Positions 47,153-58,567 are shown, counted from the first letter of the stretch. The stretch is DNA of 64,000 nucleotides from Bos javanicus (GCF_032452875.1 NC_083868.1:96936537-97000536), one strand, 5' to 3'. Translations and numbers: made by a program. The notes: a model not told the origin generated them from the letters alone.

Positions 47153-48729
47153 AAATGAGGAATGTGAGGCAAATAAAAATAGAAAAGAAAGGATAAGACA
47201 AAGCTAGAAGTGTATTTAGTGCACAAATGGAGAACCTTGATATGCATTGCTAAATTTGCCAATGAGGGAGCAACTTAAGAAATGATGAAATTGTTGATAA
47301 TGACAGCAAGAAGTATTTCAGCATGATAAGACTAAATCTTTCCTCAGGAGGGCGAAGAATTGTAACAGCAGAGACCATTGACACCCACAGAAAAGCTTCA
47401 GGGCTAGATTTTACCAACTACATGTGCCTGGCTTATAGTGGATGTTCAATAAATACCTGATAATCTGATGGATGGGTAGATGAATGAAAGGAAAATGAAA
47501 TACTTATTCAACAATATTTGTGGAGAGCATATTATGTGCTGTAGAGATTCAAATATGGAAAAGACCTTCCTCCAATGGAAAGATCAAAGAGAACGCAGCC
47601 CTTGTGTTGAGCCTTGTGGGATGGGCAAAATTTTGCCAGGTAGAAACGAAAGCGATGCCTGCCAAGTGCAGGATCAGCATGAGTAAGGTATAGATTGTGG
47701 CTGATAACTATCTCTTGACTAATAACTTGTACTGTGTCTCCTTCAAGGGAAAGCAAGAAGCTAGTTTAACAAGAAGACATGATTTATATTTTGAACTGTA
47801 GGAAATAATGCTGAGAAGGCAGGTCAGGGCTCATGCACAGATAGACATGAATGTTGAACTGAGCTCGGCAGCTCTCCTTGGGTGGGGAGGCACTGAGAAA
47901 ATGATGAAAGTATGAATCAGTGAAGGCTGGACTTTAAGAAACTGGAGCAGTGGCTTCCTCTGCCCAGGCAAGGAGCTAATAAATCACATACACACTCCAA
48001 GTTGATTTCACATATTAAAGGAGAAAAATATCCATTCTTAAAACAACATATGATACTTCCTTTGAAATCCTGTCTGATTTCATCATTAGCTGAGGAGAAG
48101 TTTGTTCATTTAACATGTAGACAGACAACACAATTATTTCCAGCCACATTAAAATTTTCAGTAATACGTTTAAACAACAAAGCTAACAACATTTTATATC
48201 TATCTAACCTAAACGTTAAAACTGCAGCTCACGATTTTACTCAAACCTGAGTACAAAGCCACTTTGAACTAGTGAAAGGAAAAGAATGACAGAATTAGGT
48301 CAAGAATCCAGTTCTACTTCTTAGTAACAAACTAACAGCAATCAAATATCAACATAATGGTTATGATGAGCCTGTTTAATAAACAGGGGGAGAAAACTAC
48401 TGAATTTAATGATCTTTCTTTCTCTAAAACCTATGGGTTGTTCAGGATATAAACCTAGTAATACTGGTTAAATAAAACACAAACTCCTTCAAAGAAATGT
48501 CTTCTCCCATTCTGAAAAGAGTTGATGAACCTGAACTCCTTTACACCCCACTTGTTGGAAATCAACTTTACAAGGGGCTAGAACTCTTCACGGCAACATA
48601 AAGAGAAACTACAAGAGTCTGAGAATCAGCCTAAAAGACTAGAGGAAATTGCTGTCCACTTTTTCACCAGGTTTTAGCAGGGCTGAGATGTCAGTGAAAG
48701 CCAACTGAGGGTCAGCCACAGGTTTACTG

Positions 48730-49400
48730 ATTTTGCGTCTCCGATTAGACTGCCTTGTTGGGTGGAGATGTCAGAAATCGGAAGACGTGTCTGAAGCCAC
48801 AGCTGGGGGTCAACCCACCGAGTCCAGGAGGCAATCAGCAGTCCACTCTTGGACTAAAGCCCTCGGGTTAGTCAGCACTCCGAAGCTGGCCTTAGTATCT
48901 TATGCTAGTGGAGAGAACGGAGCAAAGGAAACACACCCTCCAAATGCGCCACGTGGAATTTGCACTCCATTTTCTCGCTGTTTCAGAATATAACTTGTTC
49001 AGGAGCGTTTTTCTATCCCAAATTTTCGCGGAGCCTCGGTTTCTCCCATATGCATGCACCTCCCAGACTCTAAGGACCCCTTTGTCTACAGAGGCCTCTA
49101 GAGTCCCTCGGAAAGATGGGCACCAACCTGTACGCAGCAATGCTGCCGCAGTGAAAGAGCCAGAAATGTGTAAATGAACAACGCGCGCGCAGGACAGCGT
49201 CCCAGCCAGCAGGCCTCAGCCGCGACCGGAAATCCGGATGCTGTTTTCCCAAGGCATTTTTATTTCTCAGCTGGAATGATGATGGATAGCAAGAAACCCC
49301 TATCGTGTACGATAGTCCTGTATCTACTTTCATTGTCTCAAAGATTTTAGAGGAGAGACTGTTGTAATTTTCTTCCCGCTCAGGAGCAAGTTCGTTCCTA
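48730..49400. promoter_or_regulatory. CpG-dense stretch inside the inferred 3' UTR
   Basis: By hand I count about thirty CpG in about 660 bp of roughly balanced base composition, close to the number expected without CpG loss, while surrounding DNA is strongly CpG-poor. The densest part is 49181-49238 (aacgcgcgcgcaggacagcg, then ccgcgaccgg). No SINE is present to explain it. It could be an unmethylated regulatory element or a promoter, for example of an antisense RNA. Function is inferred only from composition. Confidence 0.4.
49300..49315. repeat. Perfect inverted repeat with CpG
   Basis: ctatcgt-gt-acgatag: 7-bp arms with a 2-bp spacer. Confidence 0.85.
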
Positions 49401-50347
49401 AAAAGCTTTCCTATTTTTGCTTGGTTTGAGTAACTCACGCATCCTTTTGAAATACCTAGGCACTTGCCTTTTGCCAAAACTCCTTCTCTAGGAAAACCTT
49501 CTCTTCTTTTTTTAGAACTTAAAGCCCAAAAAGGATTAGTGGACATTTTGAAGGCCATCGAAAGTGAACATATGTTCTGTAGTATCAACTAAAATAGTGT
49601 TAGACGTCATTAAACAGTATACTACCTGAATGGAGTTAATAAAATGCACAACAGCTTTGGGCTTGAAATCTTCTGAAACCAGGCAACTATAATTCCATAT
49701 TCTATAAGAACATGTAGTGCATTTTGATACAATAAGGAAAGAAAATGGCTTGGTATTAGAACTAGGAAACAGGGGCAGCCTGTGGATTTTTTCATATAGA
49801 CTCTGTGATTTTCCCCCCATTTTTCTGACATTGGCATTGGTGACATTGGCTAATGGGAACTGTGGGTCATGTGAGTCCCCCAGAAAGTGCAGACTATGAA
49901 GGACTGAGTTCATTCTGGTACTGGGATGAGGACGCTGTTCCTTGTACATCTCCTACTGATTGGTCTTTGCAGTTGCAGATACTTTGCTTCACTCACTCAT
50001 GCTCACAAAAGCTAGAATCTACCCTGGAAATCATAAACCTCTACTTTCCAAAGCAAAAGCACGGTTAATGCTATGATGGTGTATAAATACCTCATCTGTC
50101 TGGGCTAATAGAAGGGGCTGCAGGTCTTTTAAAGAGCAGCTACAGTCCTCATTCCATGTTGGCACACCATCTATCCAGGACTCACATTCTAGCTTTTCTC
50201 ACTGTGGAAAAGAAATGTTACTGTTTAATTCATATCCAAAGTTATAAATACAGCTTGTAAATTTTACTAACATGTTTCATTTTTGTTTGATCCTTAAGAA
50301 GTACAACTTGCTTTCTGCAGATGGTAACTTCTGGTGGTGTTCTCTGC

Positions 50348-50361
50348 TTTTTTTTTTTTTT
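50348..50361. repeat. Poly(T) run
   Basis: About 14 T bases. Confidence 0.85.
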
Positions 50362-50583
50362 CCTGGTATGAACTTCTGTGTTTGTTAAAGTTTGTTCGTT
50401 TTGTGGTTTCTAATTCCCATTGGTGCACTGTACAATGGGGTGTGTAGTGTTATGAAGAAAGAAATAATATCCAGATATGTTATGAAGTGTGTTTTATTTT
50501 CAAATGACTGTGATGTTGACAATATATTGATTTATCAAGATACTAAGGGAAAAATTCTAAATTTACCAAAATGTGTATATTTT

Positions 50584-50612
50584 AATAAATGGATAAAGCT
50601 TTATTGTGTGCC
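50584..50612 (+). terminator. SLC7A14: Candidate SLC7A14 poly(A) signal and cleavage region
   Basis: AATAAA at 50584-50589 is followed within about 15-25 bases by the GT-rich stretch ttattgtgtgcct. Upstream is T/GT-rich sequence without repeats. Chosen because it closes the repeat-poor block; not proven. Confidence 0.4.
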
Positions 50613-51978
50613 TTTAAATTTTAAAATGGGCTTATAAAGAAAGTCAGAAACAAAAGTGTCTTACTATAAAATATCCATAGTAATGTAAAGCTCTTATACA
50701 GGAAGCGACCAAAAGAAAAAAAAGAAAAGGAGCTTTCCCATATTTTGTTAACCTCAACCAATATCTGAAGTCTGCTACTTTCTTTCCATATTAAAATGGA
50801 GATGAATAAGTGAATCTTGCCTTAAATGTTTCAATTGTCCTTTGTAGAAAAGTGAGATAAATGAGCTCATTTTTTGGAACTAATTGCATTATTGTGGAAA
50901 ATTCATTTTCAGAATAAAAAAACTTTTAAAAATTACAGGTAATCGACTATTAAAATTTAAATTTGAAGAAAGTCAGTGCCATCCTACCTTTTAAAATTCA
51001 CTTTACTTCAGTAAAGAAACTGAAAGTTCCACTTTAGCAGACTTGGGAGAACATGAAGTGACTCCATCTCCCTCTCACCATTTTCCTCCAACAAGATACA
51101 GGGCTTTACCCAGGACCCTGCTCACTAGGCTGCCTTGTGAGTTACCGCTTTCCCAGCTCCAATTTCCAGGCACAGCCACACATCCCTCCACCCTTAGAAC
51201 ATTAGAGTTATTGCCCACGTTCATTTTATGGCCTAATTGCAAGAACATTACCTGCGGATAGTCTCAAACCCAATTAATGATGATAGCATTCATTTATTTT
51301 ACTTTTTGATGGCATAGATAGTGACATCTGCAGAAAAGATAGAGAGGAGCATCAGGGTCACATATTGTCCACACCACATGAGATGTGAAGAACCTGCCTT
51401 GTCTTTATTACCTACAACTCCTTAATCTCCCTTGCAAAGGTCTACCCCACTGGGTAGCAGGGAAGAGAAAAACAAACGTTAAATATATTAATTTATGGAA
51501 TCACATTTGCCTTCCAGTTTGGTCTCTTTTTAGATGATCTAGTCTCTTTGTAATAAATTCTCCATCTTCTGGATTTCCTCCCTTCTCCCTTGCTTCTGTC
51601 CAAAATGGCATCTGGGAACAGAGCCGATGAGATCTCATAAGAGAGGGGAGTTCAGGTGTAGATGAGTACTAGGGTGCTCTGAATCACTAATGGATGCTCC
51701 TGCAGAATGACTCCCTGGGTAGCTCCCTGGACAGATGACCACTGAAGAACATGTGGGTCTCATGATGACACTCACTTCCAAAGTTCATAGGCCTGGCAGT
51801 TAACTCTGGAAAAGTTCCTGAACATTGACGCCTCTTCAGCTGGACTCCAGACCTTTGCTGGTCTGCTGAGGCCTCAGCACTTCTGGATTAGAATTCACTG
51901 CATCCCACCACGGGATGGGCCTGAGAACCAGGAGCTGGGGCACCAGCTGGGGCTCGAGTAGCAGCCACGCCTGTCACT

Positions 51979-51995
51979 AACGATACACTATCGTT
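51979..51995. repeat. Perfect inverted repeat with CpG
   Basis: aacgata-cac-tatcgtt: 7-bp arms with a 3-bp spacer. It shares the acgata/tatcgt core with the palindrome at 49300-49315. Confidence 0.85.
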
Positions 51996-52408
51996 TCTGG
52001 CCTCTGCTCACAGAGGCATATAGCTGATGGTGTACGACAGCCTGCTCATGAGAATGATTAACTTTCCATGACTTTGGTGACTCAGTTGCAGAAACAATCA
52101 TTATTAACACTTAACTTCTACAAACTTACAATTAGTTATATTGAAAGTAAAGGTGATAAATACTCAAAACTGTTTTATTACATGTAACTGTGATCTATGC
52201 TCTTGAGGTTATTTACAACTGTTACGTCTGTATGGAGGAAATACTATGTAATGATGAGCTATTACACATTTCTTCCCAGCTCTGTGTTCAGTGAATTCAC
52301 ACAGCTCAGCCACGGTGAGCGTTATTTACGCCATGCAAATTGGCACAAGCTGCAAGATCAGGGTTGGGTTGTTTTTTTTTCCTTTCCCAGAGAGCTGTCT
52401 GTTAAACC

Positions 52409-52696
52409 TTTATAAGCACTGCTAAGTCACTTCAGTCGTGTCCGACTCTGTGCGACCCCATAGACAGCAGCCCACCAGGCTTCCCCATCCCTGGGATTCT
52501 CCAGGCAAGAACACTGGAGTGGGTTGCCATTTCCTTCTCCAATGCATGAAAGGGAAAAGTGAAAGTGAAGTCGCTCAGTCGTGTCCGACTCTTCGTGACC
52601 GCATGGACTGCAGCCTACCAGGCTCCTCCATCCATGGGATTTTCTAGGCAAAAGTACTGGAGTGGGGTGCCATTGCCTTCTCTGTTTTATAAGCAC
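52409..52696 (-). mobile_element. Bov-A2 SINE with perfect 11-bp TSD
   Basis: Dimeric element at 52420-52685. tttataagcac is present at 52409-52419 and 52686-52696. The right TSD copy overlaps the left TSD of the neighbouring BovB, so this insertion is the later event. Confidence 0.93.
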
Positions 52697-53205
52697 ACCA
52701 CAAACCAAAACAGTGTATTAAAAAACAAAGACTTTGCTGACAAAGGTCAGTATCGTCAAAGCTGTGGTTTTTTCAGTAGTCATGTATGGATGTGAGAGTT
52801 AGGCCATAAAGAAGGTTCAGTGCCAAAGAATTGATGCCTTCAAATTGTGGTTCTGGATAAGATTCCTGAGAGTCCCTTGGACTGCAAGGAGATCAAACCA
52901 GTCAATCCTAAAGGAAATGAATCCTGAATATTCATTGGAAAGGCTGATGCTGAAGCTAAAGCTACAATTCTTTGGCCATCTGATGGGAAGAACCGACTCA
53001 TTGGGAAAGACCCTGATGCTGGGAAAGACTGAAGGCAAAAGGAGAAGAGGACAGCAGAGGATGAGATGGTTAGATAACATCACTGACTCAATGGAATGAA
53101 TCTGAGCAAACACAGGAGATTGTGAAGGATGGTGTGCTGCATTCATAGGGTCACGGAGGGTCAGACACAACTTAGTGACTGAACAACAACAACAAGCACA
53201 CCACA
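52691..53205 (+). mobile_element. BovB LINE, 5' truncated, with perfect 12-bp TSD
   Basis: The element at 52703-53193 is the sense 3' end of BovB with tail (aac)n. It is flanked by aagcacaccaca at 52691-52702 and 53194-53205. An 84-codon stretch (52845-53099) stays open and encodes the RT C-terminal region (RVPWTARRSNQSILKE, MRWLDNITDSM). No catalytic motif; not mobile by itself. Confidence 0.93.
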
Positions 53206-53629
53206 GCTTATATCTTTCCAGCTCACTGTACCATAACCCTTTGGATGTTTTCAGGCATTCTCACTCCTATCACATCCTGCCCACAGAGTGGGGAAAGCCT
53301 GGACATGTGTTTTTCCCTCTCTGTCTTACCTCCATTTCTCTTCCTCTCCCCATCATCTAGCAGGACCAGTAGGGGCTGGACTAGCCCTCTTCTTTCAGTC
53401 TGAAAAGGACTTCCCTACATATTATCCTTCTTCCAGGGCAGGGGGTAGGTGGCAATAAGCCTGATAATTTAGTCTTACTGGTGGGAGGATGCCCATTTGC
53501 ACGTTTACAAACAGTATCCAAGAAGAGTCATAGGGCAACCTGGAACTAGGGATTATCAGGATCAAAAATAATTGGATTGATATTCCAAAATACAACCTGA
53601 TTACATGGGTCTTAAAGTTGAAAGGTTAT

Positions 53630-54265
53630 TTAATAACAAATACTGATGACTATTTGGAGAAAATGGAACCCTTGTGCACTGTTAGTGAAAATGTAAAATG
53701 ATGCAGCTGCTGTGAAAACAGCTTGGCAATTCCCCAAAGCATTAAAGATAGAACTACCATATGAGCCAACAATTCCACTTCTAGGCATATATCCAAAAAT
53801 AAGGAAAGTAGAGTCTCGAAGGTATTTGTTCATAGCAGCATTATTCACCATGGCTAACACATGAAGGGAACCAAATGTCCATCAATGAATAAATGAATAA
53901 AGAAAATGTGGTCTATACATAGGATAGAAAATTATTCAGCCTTAAAAATGAATACAGTTATGACATATGCTACAGCACGGAGGACATTATGCTAAGTTAA
54001 ATAAGCCAATTGCAAAGAGACAAATATTAACTAATATGAGGTACCAAGAGTAGTCAAAATCATAGAGACAGTAAAAAGAATAGAGGTTGCCAGGGGCTGG
54101 GGGAGGGAAGAGTGCAGAGTTACTGTGGATATAGAGCTTCTCACTGGGAGAGGGTGGTGTTGACATTTGCACGACAATATGAAGGTACTTAATACCACTG
54201 AACTGTACTCTTAAAAATGGCTACTATGGTATGTTTTATGTTATATATATTTTACCATAATTCTA
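53630..54265 (+). mobile_element. Old L1 (L1M-type) ORF2 end and 3' UTR, sense
   Basis: 'gcactgttagtgaaaatgta', 'ccaacaattccacttctagg', 'catagcagcattattcacca' and 'gaggttgccaggggctgggg' are L1 ORF2/3' UTR landmarks in order. It has several stops. Confidence 0.85.
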
Positions 54266-55018
54266 AAAATTGGGAAAAAAAGATTAAAAGGTTTATTCAG
54301 AGTATTGAAGGTGTTTTAGAGGCATCTTCTCCTTAGTCTGTAGCTCAAAACCATTTTTAAAAATTAAATACTCATTAGAAATGTAAAGGATTCACATATC
54401 TCAAGCATTCAGTGGACAGCTTTCCCACATGTTATTTCCAACTGTTAGGAGCTCACTGACTGGCAATGAGTCCTTTCTGTGTCGAGTTCCCTTCCTCTCC
54501 TCAGCCCACATGCTTCTACCCCATGAGAAGTTCTTTGCATTCTCCTATTGGCCTCAATCAAATCAAGAAAAACTCTAAGCTGTGAGGCTCAGAGAGAAAA
54601 GCCTCACCGTGCCCCCATCCATTTTTATGACCTAAAATTTGAATTCTCCAAGTGCTTATTACATATATGTGTAAGTCTGATGCTTACAGAGCCATTTAGA
54701 GTGTTTTCAGGAAGGGATGAGCCCTCTGAAAGTCAATTAACTGGATGAGATAAGTACTGTGGCAGACTTGCCTTCAGAGAAGGGAAATATGAATGATTTG
54801 TGACTCTAATTAACTTCAAACACAGCAACAGGAATACAATTTGGAATAGAATCCAAAGAGGAAATAGTCCATCCAAATTCAATTCTGGTGACTGGAAGAC
54901 TGTAATTGAATTTCCTTCCTAGCGGAGACACTCCTCACAGGGCAGGTGGGAAGGGGGCAGGGGGTTTCCTAGCAATGGGGTTCCCTGTTCTCTGAAGCTC
55001 TAGGTTCAAAGCAGCCTC

Positions 55019-55145
55019 TTTTTTTTAACGTTTTAATTGGTGTTGCAATATAACCGATGAACAATGTTGTGATAGCTTCACATTAACAGTGAAGGGACTC
55101 AGCCTTACATATACAGGTATCCACTCTTCCCCAAACTAAAGCAGC
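55019..55145 (-). repeat. L1 3' tail fragment, antisense
   Basis: T-run, 'tttaattggtgttgcaatat' and 'ggactcagccttacatatac' resemble the antisense L1 3' UTR. Confidence 0.55.
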
Positions 55146-56398
55146 CCCTTTAATATACTGGAAATAAACTCAGGATATGGATACAGTGTCCTCAACTTCC
55201 CCACCCAGCCTTGTCAACCTTGTATTTAAGGGGGAGATTGGGCTAACAAACTATGGTAGAAATGGTGTGGGAAGATGTGCTGTGAAAGAAGGGCATCCCT
55301 GCCCTACCTACTCCCTGATGCCCAAAATGCCTCCATTGGAAACAAAGTCTGGCATTCTTCGATAAGAAAGAGATCTTCAAATGCCTTCACAGTTAACTCC
55401 CCTTGGAAGAAGAAACACTGTCTTAATTCATTCACATTGAGATACAAGTGACTGATATCAGTTCCTTCCCAGAAAGGGGAGTTTTCACAAGTCACGAGAA
55501 AAGATTACGAGTTCGTGGGGTGCCTGAGAGAGAGGATTAGGGGACTCCAGGAGGGGAAATGGCACAAAAGGGAGAGGCCCGAGCCCCAACAACAGGCTTG
55601 GCCCCATTCACTTCACAACTTTGCTGAGAGTTAGATATAAGTACAGAAGACACCAAAAGCCAGCCCTGAACTGTTGCCCTCAAGGTCTCACTGAGGGGAG
55701 AGATGGCTGGTTGGGGGCAGAGAGGCTTCAGCTGCAGGAGAGAAACCTGTATTCCATTCCTGGCTCTCCATGGATGGCTGTGTAAAACCGGACAAGCTGC
55801 TTGCCCTGTTTTCTGTAACAGGAAGTTGACCCATGATTTCTAACTTTCTGGATTACTGCCATAATGGAGGTGAACACATCTCTCTTGCTTCCTGCTGCAC
55901 CTTAGCACCCAGGAACAGAGCCTGGGATGAGGAGGCATTCAGAGAATATTTGTTGAAGGGCTGGATGAATCAAAGTTTTCTCTTATCATACAAAGGCCCT
56001 CCATATGCTTTTGCCAAAGTGGAGAACAATTTCAATCACTCTCTTTAAATATTCGACAGATCACCTCTCCTACAAATTCCAGATCCTTTGAGCACTTTTA
56101 GAAATTGATCCTAAAAAATTAAATATTCAGAGATGTGATCAAAGGTTTATGCCAAAGAATATCTCTATGAGTACAGGAAAAAAAATTGTAATCAATCTAA
56201 TGTCCCAAAGTGAAAGTTGTTTAAATAAATTATAGTGTAATTTTAGAACTCAATACGGCACAGTCATATAAAAATATCTTCAATGAACATCCCATGACAT
56301 AAAAATATTCACTAACTATATTTTTAAGGTAATAAGATGAAAAGATTATATATAATGTCTTTAGTTTTGAAAATACATGTATTTTACATATGCACATA

Positions 56399-56682
56399 AA
56401 AAACATTTGCTGCTAAGTCACTTCAGTCATGTCCAACTCTGTGGGACCCCATGGACGGCAGCCCACCAGGCTCCCCGTCCCTGGGATTCTCCAGGCAAGA
56501 ACACTGGAGTGGGTTGCCATTTCCTTCTCCAATGCATGAAAGGGAAAAGTGAAAGTGAAGTCGTTGAGTCATGTCCGACTCTTGGCGACCCCATGGACTG
56601 CAGCCCGCCAGGCTCCTCCATCCATGGGATTTTCCAGGCAAGAGTACTGGAGTGGGGTGCCATTGCCTTCTCAAAAACATTT
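56399..56682 (-). mobile_element. Bov-A2 SINE with perfect 10-bp TSD (left arm of an inverted pair)
   Basis: Dimeric element at 56409-56672. TSD aaaaacattt at 56399-56408 and 56673-56682. Confidence 0.92.
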
Positions 56683-56702
56683 AGGAGATTATATAAAGTA
56701 TT

Positions 56703-56995
56703 AACCATTGTGGCAGAGAAGGCAATGGCACCCCACTCCAGTACTCTTGCCTGGAAAATCCCAAGGGCGGAGGAGCCTGGCGGGCTGCAGTTCATGGGGT
56801 CGCTAGAGTCGGACACGACTGAGCGACTTCACTTTCACTTTTCCCTTTCATGCATTGGAGAAGGAAATGGCAACCCACTCCAGTGTTCTTGCCTGGAGAA
56901 TCCCAGGGACGGGGAGCCTGGTGGGCTGCCGTCCATCGGGTCCCACAGAGTTGGACACGACTGAAGCGACTTAGCAGCAGCAGCAACCATTGTGG
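56703..56995 (+). mobile_element. Bov-A2 SINE with perfect 11-bp TSD (right arm of an inverted pair)
   Basis: Dimeric element at 56714-56984 in the opposite orientation to its neighbour, ending in (agc)n. TSD aaccattgtgg at 56703-56713 and 56985-56995; the last gg of the right copy already belongs to the adjacent Bov-tA fragment. Confidence 0.92.
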
Positions 56996-57050
56996 GCTTC
57001 CCTGTGGCTCAGCTGGTAAAGAATCTGCCTTCAGTGATGGAGACCATTGT
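56993..57050 (+). pseudogene. 5'-half Bov-tA tRNA fragment, tailless
   Basis: 56993-57042 is only the first 50 or so bases of a Bov-tA head (gggcttccctgtggctcagc to 'gatggag'). The B-box region, the Bov-A unit and any tail are missing. accattgt follows at 57043-57050 and also precedes the fragment within the neighbouring TSD copy, suggesting an 8-bp or longer TSD. Confidence 0.7.
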
Positions 57051-57734
57051 TACCTCTGAGAAGTCTGATTTGGGGTGGATTTGCATTTTCTTCTTTATGA
57101 TTTTCTGTTTTTCCCAAACTTTCTTCAAAGCATATTTCACTTTCATTTTCAAAGATACAATGTAATTAATGTTTATTCCGTGTAACACAAGGGCCTTTTA
57201 CAAATATTTGTTGTGCTAAATAGCAAACCAATAAGACACCTTGCGCCTCCCCCCAAGCAATGACACAAACAACAGAAACTATCCTTTCAAAGCCATATCA
57301 TAGGCAGATTTCTCTCTATATACTGACACTTGTAGAAGGCTCATATTCCTTCAGGAGAAGAAATCCAAACTCAAGTGGAGTTCATAAGCTTGGATACTTG
57401 GATCACATGTGTATTGTTAAGTATTAAATACCAGTGTTAATTTGTTCCGGATGTTGAGGTTATCAAAAAGACATCACAATGGTAAAGAATAAATGCAGAT
57501 ATGTGTGTATTCAGTTGTAAATGCTTAGCTTAATTCTTCTACCAAGTAAAATATGCTCCAATATACCTTTGTGTTGCCTTGGGGATATTGCCTGTCACAC
57601 AGAATATGGTCAATAATATTAGTTAAATTAGATTGAACAGAATTTCACTCACACCTGCCAAAAATTTAATTATTTTCAAAACCTGCATTTTGTTCATGAT
57701 TTATAAATGAAATACATCCTTCACTAAGGTCATT

Positions 57735-58140
57735 CCTTTATTTAAAATCTCCAGTAGTTCCCACTTACCAATAGAATGAAGCCCTTCACTGCCTGCATCC
57801 CATCCATCTCTCCAGTCTCAGGTCTAACTCTTCCCCCAGGCATCCTATATTCCGATCCCAGCAGACTACTCAAGGTTTTCTGGGCATACTCTCCTGTCTC
57901 CTTGTGTCTCCTTGAATGTCCTTCACCCCCTTATCCACTCAGCAATCTCCCATTCATCCTTCAAGTTCCTCTCAAATATATCTTCTCTCTGAATTTCTGG
58001 AATTTCACCTCTGTCCTACCTCGTCCTTCCCTGATTACATGATTCCATAGCATTTTTTCCCCATGTATATAGCATTTTACATGTTGAATACAGTTATTTG
58101 TTTATATTTCTCTCTTCTGCTATAGATCATAAGCCTCCAA
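57735..58140 (+). repeat. L2 LINE 3' fragment
   Basis: 'caatagaatgaagcccttca', 'tcatccttcaagttcctctc' and 'gtatatagcattttacatgt' are in L2 3' order. Confidence 0.7.
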
Positions 58141-58189
58141 AAAATATGAAAAAAATTAGAACTGTTTTTCTAAAATAATTTTCATCTAA

Positions 58190-58380
58190 AAATTAAGAAT
58201 AAAATTAAGCCTTAAATTAGTATAATAATATAATAACAATACATTACAGTGTATTGATTACAATATATATTAAAGTAACAATATAATATGTTGATTATAA
58301 CATATATTAACATATTGTTAAATAATATATTCAGTGTTAAATATAAGGCATAATTTGATTTGTATTGTATTATTATTATT
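58190..58380. repeat. AT-rich low-complexity stretch
   Basis: Repeated (ta)n and attaaca-type units such as 'taataatataataacaatac'. Confidence 0.7.
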
Positions 58381-58567
58381 GTGGATCCTATTGAGGCACA
58401 TATTCATCAGACTATCCCTGTGAGGGTCTAATGGTCATCTGGGTCTTGAAGAGCTCCTGATGTTCATCTTCAGTGAGGAGGGGTATACAGCACCACCCTC
58501 ACCACCTTCACTATCTCATTCAAGTTATGCTGTTTTGTATAATACACATATCCATTTAAGTAGATTT

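Larger units (their letters stand above)
1..50610 (+). other. SLC7A14: SLC7A14 transcription unit, 5' truncated by the window
   Basis: Six exons with canonical GT-AG borders join in frame to encode residues 102-771 of SLC7A14. I recognise the protein from its CAT-family sequence: GVCYAEFGVRVPKTTGS, the TM6-type segment GFDIIATTGEEAKNP, FPMPRVIYAMAGDG, and the SLC7A14-specific acidic and lysine-rich C-terminus ending DELDYSPE. The family has 14 membrane segments. SLC7A14 is known as a lysosomal membrane protein of brain and retina, mutated in recessive retinitis pigmentosa (RP68). Its substrate is debated: cationic amino acids from chimera work, GABA from more recent work. The first coding exon and the promoter are not in the window. 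The 3' boundary at about 50610 is inferred from a poly(A) signal. Confidence 0.9.
43833..50610 (+). other. SLC7A14: SLC7A14 3' UTR (inferred extent)
   Basis: The region after the stop is largely free of interspersed repeats for 6.8 kb apart from a Bov-tA piece (45064-45187) and one young Bov-A2 (46040-46310), unlike the introns. Its end is inferred from an AATAAA at 50584-50589 followed by a GT-rich stretch. Earlier AATAAA hexamers (for example near 45593 and 45767) could give shorter isoforms. A CpG-dense stretch lies at about 48730-49400. No conserved open frame is present. The extent needs transcript support. Confidence 0.5.
56080..57160 (+). repeat. Old L1 3' fragment interrupted by SINE insertions
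   Basis: 'aggtttatgccaaagaatat' and 'tcaatctaatgtcccaaagt' to 56398 resemble L1M 3' coding DNA. After the SINEs, 'tgcattttcttctttatgat' at 57084 continues the pattern. Confidence 0.5.

Noticed and set aside
49070..49949. Two overlapping - strand open frames of 172 and 137 codons across the CpG-dense block
   Set aside because: No known protein family, and they overlap one another in different frames. More likely a by-product of base composition in a 3' UTR.
56377..56964. 195-codon open frame
   Set aside because: It consists almost entirely of the two inverted Bov-A2 elements; translated SINE sequence, not a gene.
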